Below are positions 56,601-64,000 of a DNA stretch of 64,000 bases, one piece after another (position 1 is the stretch's first letter; every line of letters starts with the position of its first letter). Position numbers and translations under genes: made by a program. The notes under the pieces are model-generated. The model did not search any database. It had not been told where the DNA came from and saw nothing but the letters and a program-made list of their open reading frames with translations. The stretch is from Datisca glomerata (taxonomy: Eukaryota; Streptophyta; Magnoliopsida; Cucurbitales; Datiscaceae). The DNA lies in contig QANY01004032.1 in the NCBI GenBank assembly GCA_003255025.1, positions 248,001 through 312,000 on the forward strand, read 5' to 3'.

Positions 56601-57629
56601 CTAGATAGAGCTAGATGAAATTCTCAGTGTAGTGATCAAAGACTAAAATTACGAATAGAAGATGGCATCTGAAAATTAAGATGACTTTCCCCTCGAACAT
56701 GACAAAAAACAAAATTAAGAATCTAGAAGTATAAATAACAGTGGATTCCAGATTAAAATGATAAAATAGAATCACTAAATCCAAAATCCAAACTAAATTT
56801 CTTTTATTCCAACTACTATGATATCAACTTTCTATGTCAGAGCATGAATTTTATGATGTCAAGTGTCATACTTGATTTTATGCCAATTGTCATTCACATT
56901 TATTTAACTTTTTAAATGATTTCATGGAAATAATTACTCATATATGCATATGACTTTTGGTGAAAAATTATTGTGTAAGAGTGAAATAGCTACTTAATGA
57001 CTATAAATAATTAATTATATACGAATTTAAAAATGTATCTTAATCTTAATTGTCATAGGTTTTATGAAATTATATATATTATACATATATGTATATATTA
57101 AACAACAAGGAATTTATACTATAATGAATATAGTGTATAATACATTTTGTTGTATATTCCCTTTGAGCAAATATAAAAAAAATATTTAGAAGAAAAAATT
57201 GAAAATTGAAAAATGTAAAATAAAACATGACAATTTCTTATACATAAAGTGATAAATTTTTTTATTCGACTGTTATCAAAGTCGGTATATGAATTTTATA
57301 AATTAATTTGATCATATTTATTATATTTTAATTCAATGAATGAATTAATTTCTTTTATTATTATATTTTTATAGAATTTTTTACTTCATTATTTGTAATG
57401 ATATCAAACAATTTTTCTTAGAAAGCACTGCCAAATAGATTGCAATATGCATAGAGCCTCGACTTTTTGTTTTTTGCCCCTTCCACTATTTCCAACTCTT
57501 TTTTGTTTTTTGGTTTTAAATGATAATTTTTCGTGTTTAAAGTCTATTATATTTATAATCTTTCATATTCTCATATCTCATTGGTTTTGATTGTTAATAA
57601 TATCTTTCATTAATACTTTAATTTGTCTA
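53691..57629. other. Long AT-rich region, no gene seen
   Basis: About 3.9 kb with no domain-bearing ORF. GGCCGTTTGTTTCTGAC at about 53793 resembles a hAT-MITE start, but the other end was not found. A B-box-like GAGTTCGAATC near 55874 has no convincing A-box. The rest is featureless to me. Confidence 0.45.
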
Positions 57630-58041
57630 TCTATACAATAGATAAAAATATAGAAGTTGGAGAAACATTTGTAGAAAATACTACTCCTGATTATTTTTGA
57701 AATTTCGTACATCATCCTTACAATATATTTATTATCTCAATTTTTCATATAAAAATATTTTTAAGTATATATTTATTATCCTAATTGTTCATATAAAAAG
57801 TTTTTTAACTACTTTGTTTAATTTATCATCTTTAGAGACATTTTCTCCACATTGTTAATTTAAAATCCTCAAAATAAGTCTCAAATTAACCCAATATTTA
57901 TTTATTAGATTTTTTATGTGTAAATCTTAAAATGCTAATTTTATTAATCTAATGAGCATTGAAAACTAAAGTGAAAAGAAAATTTCATTAAGCGGAGGGA
58001 ATAAAAAAAACTCTATATCTATAACTAACTATCTTATTTTA

Positions 58042-58710
58042 TCTTACTATAGATAAAAGTGAGTAAAACATATTTTTGGACAACTTTATCCTCCTATCTT
58101 AAATCTTAATCTTATAATAAAATAAATGGACTTAGAGGTGAGAAACTTTTTATTCTTCTTTTTACTCTTCAAATATAGTACAATTTAAAGTTTTCATATA
58201 TTTTCTGATTTAATATAATTTATATAATAGAATATTATTTTTTTACTCAATAATAATTTGTAAAATTATTATTTTCATAATATTACACAAATAGAATAAA
58301 TATCCGTAAAGATGAATTTTGAGATTATTTTGGGTCAACAATAATTTATTCGTTATAAATTTGTAAAATTAAATATTATATAATATTTTTTATGTTAACA
58401 GAACATGAAAATTTATATAAATGAATTTAGAATAATGTTTTTAGAAAAGACTAATTAGCTCTTAATATGATCAAATCTAACAAATTGACGAATAGTCATT
58501 TCATATATGATTCAAATAGTAATTATATATAGTAAATTTTCAATAATGTTATGAATAAGCTATGTGTTTATTATTAATATTAATTTATTTTAAATTTAGA
58601 TTAATATCATTTTAAAAAATAATGTATTTATTTTAACATTATTATTAATCTCAATTTTTACATATACTTTAACTTACTTAACACGTGCAGAGCACGTAAC
58701 TTTTGACTAG
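58042..58710 (+). mobile_element. Helitron-like non-autonomous element, copy D
   Basis: It starts TCTTACTATAG after an A. It ends with a perfect 6-bp hairpin ACGTGC-AGA-GCACGT (58683-58697), then AACTTTTGACTAG and T (58707-58711), a textbook Helitron terminus. The body aligns by eye with copy A at 2266-2975. Confidence 0.6.
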
Positions 58711-58768
58711 TCTATTTAAGTTGATGAAAATATGAACTCTCTTTAATTTTTTTTCCCTTTCATAGATA

Positions 58769-59120
58769 CACTATTACAAAAAAATGTTCTATTAGATTTT
58801 CATAAAAGGTCATTTTTATTTGACATTTTCCCTCGAAGTCTCCTTGATTTTAACATAATTTCGATGATGGACATATGACTAGAAGGGATTTCATCTTATG
58901 CTTAAGTATAGTTTTGACGCACTATGTAAGCTTTTACTCAACTTTGATGCCTATTAATAGATTGTTGTATTCTAACATCATCATATGTCTTTTTTTCTTG
59001 ATTCCCTCCCTTAAATTTATCAATTCTTCCAAGAATATTGTCATTTATCTTGAAGTTGTCGAAGATAAGTTTTTTTTTCTCTCTAAGACATTAAGCTTTT
59101 AATTATGGAGGAAAAATTTA
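58769..59120 (+). mobile_element. Possible CACTA-like terminus
   Basis: CACTATTACAAAAAAATG resembles CACTA ends, but no subterminal repeat array follows and no partner was found. Two small ORFs downstream (58875-59402) have no recognised family. Confidence 0.2.
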
Positions 59121-59577
59121 AATTTGAGTATGTTTACCATGCAACTTTATTTGAAATCTGAGACGCGCCAATTTATTTATATCAAATGGTTATACATATT
59201 ATTCGAACATATTTTGTCATCTTGTTTTATTTTTTTTAATTTTGTGAGTTTGGAATACAATTTCCTTCTAATTAATTTAATTCTCATATTGCAAGCACAG
59301 CAGAGCCAAAACATTTCTCACATGCCTATTAGTTCTTTTTATCAATGCTACCTATTATTTGTAGTTTTTATCAAATGTTCCTATACAAATCAATTTCCAT
59401 AAATATTATTTGTCAATTATTAGGCAAGTCAGCGATTAATATAAAAAATAGTAAACTCTATTTCGAAGTTCCATGATCAATATAGATATTTCATATTATT
59501 TGTATTGTATACATTTTAAATAAATTATTATGTAGTTCTATTACCTAATCCCGTCCAAAGCACGGACAATCAACTAG

Positions 59578-60610
59578 TTTATTTATACAGAGGGTCGGGA
59601 CCATTGAATAAGTAACTGTTGACATTTAGTGGGGCATTTATCGCCCACTCCCAAGCGATTACCAAAGTTCTAAGTAGGAAAGCTTGTATGCACAACCGCC
59701 AATTACTACTCCTCTAATTAAAATGCATGGATCATATTAAACCCAATCAATCAATTATTGAAATACTAAAATTCTTATACATGTAGTTCACATGTCATAT
59801 GTGTTATGGTCTAAAATGGTGTATTGGAATGTATCTAACATCGTTTCACATTCCCGCTTATATGCCAATTTATAGTGCTTTAATGTATCTTTTCTTAAGT
59901 ACACATGAGTTCTAAGGAGTAGAATGAGTTAAGCTTTTGAGCTTTATATATATAAAGTTGAGTTGGGCTTGTGTTTGGTTGAAACAAGGTTCGACCTGTA
60001 TTCAGGATCGGCTCAATAAGGCTTGAGGCCTAGGCGAAAACTTTGAATAGTTTATCTTAAATTTAAACTCTAAAATACTTATAAATTGTCAGATAATAAT
60101 ATTTGAAGATGATTCTCACTCTATTGAGATGCAAAATATTGCCGATTTTTTTTGAAGTTTATTTTTAATAGATTAGAATTTAATATTTATTGTGCATAAA
60201 TGGTCCTAATATTGACATAATTAAATTAGTTTTAGAAACAAAATTTATTCAGCTAGATGCGATTGTCATAAGAAATGTTAATATTTTTATGAGCAATACG
60301 TGTATTAGAAAAAAACAAAATCAAGCTTACATAATGCTTCAACATGCTTGAACAAAATCAAACTTCAACATGCTTGAACAAAATCAAACTTCAACATCAA
60401 CATTAGTTTTGTGTGTAATGATGCATTCAAATCTAAATCATTTCCTAGTAATATACAACGTTTTAAAAAAGATTCAAAATTTTTATTTAAGCATTAACTC
60501 ATCTCTATTGATTAATATGAGACTAAATAAAGCTATTTAAATAATGTTGGCATGAAATTTAGATAAGAAACAAGAAAAACATTAGTAAATTTTGAAAAAG
60601 ATAGAGTGTG
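59578..60610. other. Intergenic DNA with small tandem repeat
   Basis: No gene was seen. A block at about 60000-60040 (CGGCTCAATAAGGCTTGAGG) resembles fragments common in plant repeats but cannot be assigned. Confidence 0.45.
60337..60401. repeat. 26-bp tandem repeat (2.5 copies)
   Basis: Exact units of CTTCAACATGCTTGAACAAA plus six bases start at 60337 and 60363; a partial follows at 60389. Confidence 0.93.
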
Positions 60611-62190
60611 TGTAACAGTCCAAAAATTTATCCTAAATTTTCTTTAATAATTTCTACAAATAAAATAAAACTCACGGAAGCTAGGTCAATTTTTTAAAAT
60701 TAATCATGTTGGAAAATAAAACTAACGTAGTCTAATTATTTCGAACAACTTCAAAACATCATATGACGGAGGCATACTATGTCATTAATTGTCTAACAAA
60801 AGAAAATAAATAAAGTACTTGAATTTTAACGAAACCAAATAAAACTTCTTCCAAAATGACTTTGACTTCAGTCTCGTGCCATAAACTCTAAACTTCATTT
60901 GATATGAAAGCATCTTCCTCATCTAAATTTTTTAAGATAAAACAAAGTGAGAATAAAATATACACAATAAGTAAAATCGTACATACATAAAATCACAGAA
61001 AGGAGATCACATACAATGTATATCATTTTATCTTACAGAGTTTTACGTGTAAAAGTTATCATTCATTCAGATCGTTCATATCTTTCCATACAAAGACACT
61101 GGCCAACTTCCGTTAGAGCTCGCCACCCCACCCAAGTCAGAGCAGAATTACTCGTTGGTAAGGTTTGTTAGTTTGTAAAGTACGGACCATTGACCTTTCT
61201 CACGAGTATCATTCCATACCTTCGACAAACTGGAACCAATTGTAATAATATCTTCCCACAAAACTAACCAGAACATGTTCACAGACCCTCTCCTGAAGGA
61301 CGGGGTGACACATAGACCATTATTAAAGGACAAGGCAATCAAAACAGAGTTGGTGGGTACACGACTCTAACGACACACAATATTTTACATTATATGATTG
61401 TACAATAGTCTTTCATATCCTATATGTCATCTACAATACATTATCATCCGGGATAAAGTACAACAACACAACGAATACACCACAAAACAACAACCAAACA
61501 AGGGAAAGAAATCAAGATTTTATTCTACAATTTTCAGACACAACAAAGTAAGCACGCAGTTACATATGTAGGATTTCATTTACCTGATCGCCCGGTAAAG
61601 AAATTATAAAAGTGAAACTCCTAAAACAAACCTAATATACTAGGTCAAACATAATGGAAACTTACTAAAATTGTAACCCTAAACCATGCAATGTGGATTC
61701 TATGTTTAGGAAAGAAAAAATATCATTTCCTGAAGGAAGGAAGGAGGTGTCGGCGAAGCAAGTGGGGACAAGGGAAGATTAATCCTTTATTTTATTGTCT
61801 CCATAATAGACTAATAAATAAAAAACCTTAAAAATAAATTCCCCCTTAAAAAATAGCATAAAAATAATACCTAAAAAATACTATAACCCTAATAACATAA
61901 AATAACACTTAATAACATGCACATGACATCAAAAAATTCACATGCATTTTACACATTGAATCATGAGTGGAAGGGATATAGTAAGTGACAAAATTATAAT
62001 TTTATTTCCTAAAATCAATACTTTTCAAAAATTCATAAAAGGGCCCCTCTAATATAAAAAATATTATATATATCACATTTATTAAAATATAATATCACAT
62101 CAATATAAAAAAGGGCCAAAGTTATAAACCAAGACATGAAAAAAAAAAAAATGCTCTCATCCCAATCAGCCACAAAGTAGGAGTGTTACA
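60611..62190 (-). repeat. Chromovirus 3' LTR (1580 bp)
   Basis: It is bounded by TGTAACAGTCC and GGAGTGTTACA, an extended inverted end typical of Del/Tekay LTRs (TGTAACA...). In element sense a purine tract (TAGGGTGGGGAGGA, about 62191-62204) directly precedes it. The 64-codon ORF inside has no family. Confidence 0.8.
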
Positions 62191-62229
62191 TCCTCCCCAC
62201 CCTATATGAATTTTCCTCCTCAAATTGCC

Positions 62230-62480
62230 GGGGTTACGTCTTAGAAGAGCTTTAGGTATAGTGCTTGAATCTCTTCCTCTCATTCTCAAGTGGATTCTTC
62301 AATTTGATGGATCTTCCAAAGTGTACTTTGACCAAGGGAATCTCTTTAGTGCGTAACACTTACGCTCTTCCTATCTAGGATCTAAATCAGAATTTTTGTA
62401 TAAGTTAGATCTTCCTGAAACTGGATCGGCTCATAACTCAGGATGTGCTACGGGTTGGGAATGTACTTCCGTAACATAGA
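62230..62480 (-). pseudogene. Chromodomain remnant
   Basis: In element sense the text reads QEDLTYT, then ILDRK, then IHQIEESTWE with EEEI and LF after interruptions. This is the order of the C-terminal chromodomain of Tekay/Del integrases, which reads histone marks to guide insertion. Several stops are present. Confidence 0.6.
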
Positions 62481-62483
62481 TAC

Positions 62484-63378
62484 TTAAAAAAAATCATGTA
62501 CTCCCGCCAAATCTAGGCATAGGGCTACACGAGAAGAGACAACTCCAATCCGCCCCAAGATCTCAAAAAATCCTATGAAATGAAGACTAAGCTTTCTCTT
62601 CTTTTCAAATCTCATAACTCCTTTTACTAGAGCAATCTTGATAAACACCATGTCTCCGAATGTAAATTCCAGGCTTTTCCTATGTACATCCATATAACTC
62701 TTCATTAGCTTAGCTTGTTGGACAATTTCTAGACCTAGCAACTTTCTATCGCCAACTTCTTCACAATGAATTGGAAATCGACACTTTCTTCCATATAACA
62801 CTTCAAAAGGGGCCATCCCAAGTGTTGCTTGAAAGCTATTATTGTATCAAAATTTGATAAGTGGCAATTCATCACTCCAGTTCCCTTGAAAGTCCAATAG
62901 ACAAGCCCAGAGCATATCCTCGGGAGTTTGAATGGTCTGTTCTGTTTGACCATCCGTTTAAGGGTGAAAAGTCATGCTAAAGCTTTGTTGGGTACCCAAA
63001 GCTTCTTGAAGACTATTCCAAAATCTTAAAGTAAACTTTGGATCACGGTCTGATTCTATAACTACTAGAACCCTCATAGAGTCTAATAATCTCCTTAGTG
63101 TATAACTTTGCCCAATCCTCTACTAAGAATGTTGTTCGTCCCGGTAGGAAATGAAGTGACTTAGTAAAATGATCGACTAAAACCCAAATGGCATCAAATC
63201 CTCTCGTAATCATTGTAAACCTACTACAAAGTCCATCGATATAGGCTCCCATTTCTATTATGGAATTTCCAAAGGCTATAAAAGACTGGAAGGGCATTGG
63301 GGTTCCGCCTTCACTTGTTGTCAAGTAAGACATTACTCTATAAATTTCACCACGTCTCTTTTCATGTTGTTCCACCAA
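62484..63378 (-). pseudogene. Chromovirus integrase, frameshifted
   Basis: 63378-63043 holds the core with GFDAIWVLVDHFTKSLHFLP and EDWAKLYTKEIIRLY. The first catalytic Asp region reads with substitutions (GAYIDGLCS), and the frame is lost before the second Asp. 62953-62735 and 62816-62484 give the segment with MAPFEVLYGRKCRFPIH, ADVHRKSLEF-like text, FGDMVFIKI and KKRKLSLHFIGFFEIL, the C-terminal domain. Confidence 0.85.
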
Positions 63379-64000
63379 AAGTGTTTACGTAAGTCCTGAT
63401 ACATCTTTGTGCTACCCGAGCGAATTGAGTAGGGAGTGGAGTGGTCTTCTACAAGAGTCTCCCTTTTTAGCTCATCATTATAAGGTATGATAACTCTATT
63501 GTTCAATTCGAGTACTCCATCTCGAGACATCGAGAAACCTTTCCTTTTTGTGCCCCCAATCTCTGATGTGATATTTTCTAAGGTCGGATCCTCATTTTGT
63601 TCATTACGTATCATATCATTAAATGTAGGTTGTACTGTCAGTTGAGCAAGCATAGCCGAAGCATTCTGGACCAATATTTCCAACTCCAAACTTTCTAAAT
63701 CATCTTGAATGAATTTCTAAGTGGAAATATGGGTTGTTAGAGAACCTGATTTCCTACTTAGTGCATCTTCTACCACGTTTACTTTTCTAGAATGATAGTT
63801 AATCACACAATTATAGTCGCTAACTAGTTCCAACCATCTACATTGCCTCATATTAAGCTCCTTTTGCGTGAAGAGAAACTTTAGACTCTTATGATCTATG
63901 TAGAACTCGACCCTCGTTTCGTAGAGATAATGATGCCAAATCTTCAGAGCAAAAACTATCGCTGCGAGTTCCGAATCGTGTGTTGGGTATTTTTGTTCGT
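63333..64000 (-). pseudogene. Chromovirus RNase H and integrase zinc domain (partial)
   Basis: From 64000 to about 63725 the minus strand reads [39 protein letters not shown] and [14 protein letters not shown], the RNase H core with its Asp-Ser-Glu-Leu motif. A stop at about 63721 precedes the piece 63689-63333, which has STKMYQDLRKHFWWNNMKRD, the integrase N-terminal zinc region. The frame runs off the window. Confidence 0.88.

Larger units (their letters stand above)
57630..59577 (+). mobile_element. Helitron-like element C, possibly containing a nested one
   Basis: The start TCTATACAATAG follows an A. The 3' end has an imperfect hairpin (CCGT...ACGG, 59551-59565) followed by CAATCAACTAG and T (59574-59578), as in Helitrons. 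A second complete-looking element (58042-58710) lies inside. No Rep/helicase ORF was seen. Pairing of this 5' end with this 3' end is an inference. Confidence 0.4.
60611..64000 (-). mobile_element. Chromovirus (Tekay/Del-like) Ty3/Gypsy, 3' part
   Basis: In minus orientation from the window edge: RNase H, integrase, chromodomain remnant, polypurine tract, 3' LTR. The wording of the integrase and the C-terminal chromodomain match the Tekay/Del clade. The 5' half lies beyond 64000. Frameshifts show decay. Confidence 0.85.

Noticed and set aside
58875..59402. Two hydrophobic ORFs of 75 and 92 codons
   Set aside because: AT-rich composition makes Phe/Leu/Ile-rich frames by chance; no conserved motif, and the region is inside Helitron/CACTA debris.
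1..64000. A novel defence-type or operon-like gene system
   Set aside because: The window is plant nuclear DNA with only two host loci; all other coding text belongs to known transposon families. The antisense Tat ORF and the chimeric Gypsy element are the nearest to anything undescribed.

Overview
The window looks like AT-rich nuclear DNA of a flowering plant, most likely a eudicot. The evidence is a canonical MIR166 hairpin, a SAUR32-type auxin-response gene, and a dense nested set of plant-type LTR retrotransposons (Copia, Tat-type and chromovirus Gypsy), hAT, CACTA and Helitron-like elements. No bacterial, organellar or CRISPR signatures were seen. Only two host loci can be supported: the MIR166 precursor (about 4.2-4.8 kb, + strand) and an intact SAUR gene (50177-50560, + strand). 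Everything else that is recognisable is mobile DNA, nearly all of it broken. || Layout: 0-3 kb is AT-rich DNA with a decayed Helitron-like copy and an ATT microsatellite. 4.0-4.8 kb is MIR166, with a (GA)n tract just upstream of a TATA box. 7.0-9.5 kb has a CACTA terminus and a truncated minus-strand Copia with one LTR. 9.5-13.4 kb is non-coding, retroelement-leader-like DNA. 13.4-15.2 kb is a plus-strand Copia gag-protease-integrase fragment that runs into an oppositely oriented LTR/PBS. 17.1-18.9 kb holds two related hAT elements, each with a perfect 8-bp target-site duplication. || 19.2-35.8 kb is a complex Gypsy region. A minus-strand Tat-type element lies between LTRs at 19646-20395 and 30274-31010. 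Its gag, protease, RT and integrase read leftwards, and an extra ORF lies in the opposite (antisense) orientation between integrase and the 3' LTR, as in the Grande/RIRE2/Ogre group. The right LTR also begins a second partial Tat copy. That copy is interleaved with pieces of a different plus-strand Gypsy element carrying a tRNA-Met-type PBS. A 1.1-kb segment of flank plus LTR has been duplicated into the pol gene of the first Tat element. || 36.8-40.5 kb has minus-strand Copia fragments separated by a GA-rich repeat, a CACTA end and a Helitron 3' end. 40.65-41.54 kb is a MITE. 41.87-49.42 kb is one minus-strand Copia with both LTRs, interrupted at 42.5-45.2 kb by a short TIR element and CACTA-like DNA that includes an assembly gap. 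The SAUR gene follows. 52-60 kb is AT-rich with Helitron-like and CACTA-like remnants. 60.6-64 kb is the 3' half of a minus-strand Tekay/Del-like chromovirus with a 1.58-kb LTR, continuing past the window edge. || The two host genes are unrelated in function: miR166 silences class III HD-ZIP mRNAs, and SAUR proteins act in auxin-linked growth. The rest records repeated insertion, duplication and recombination.
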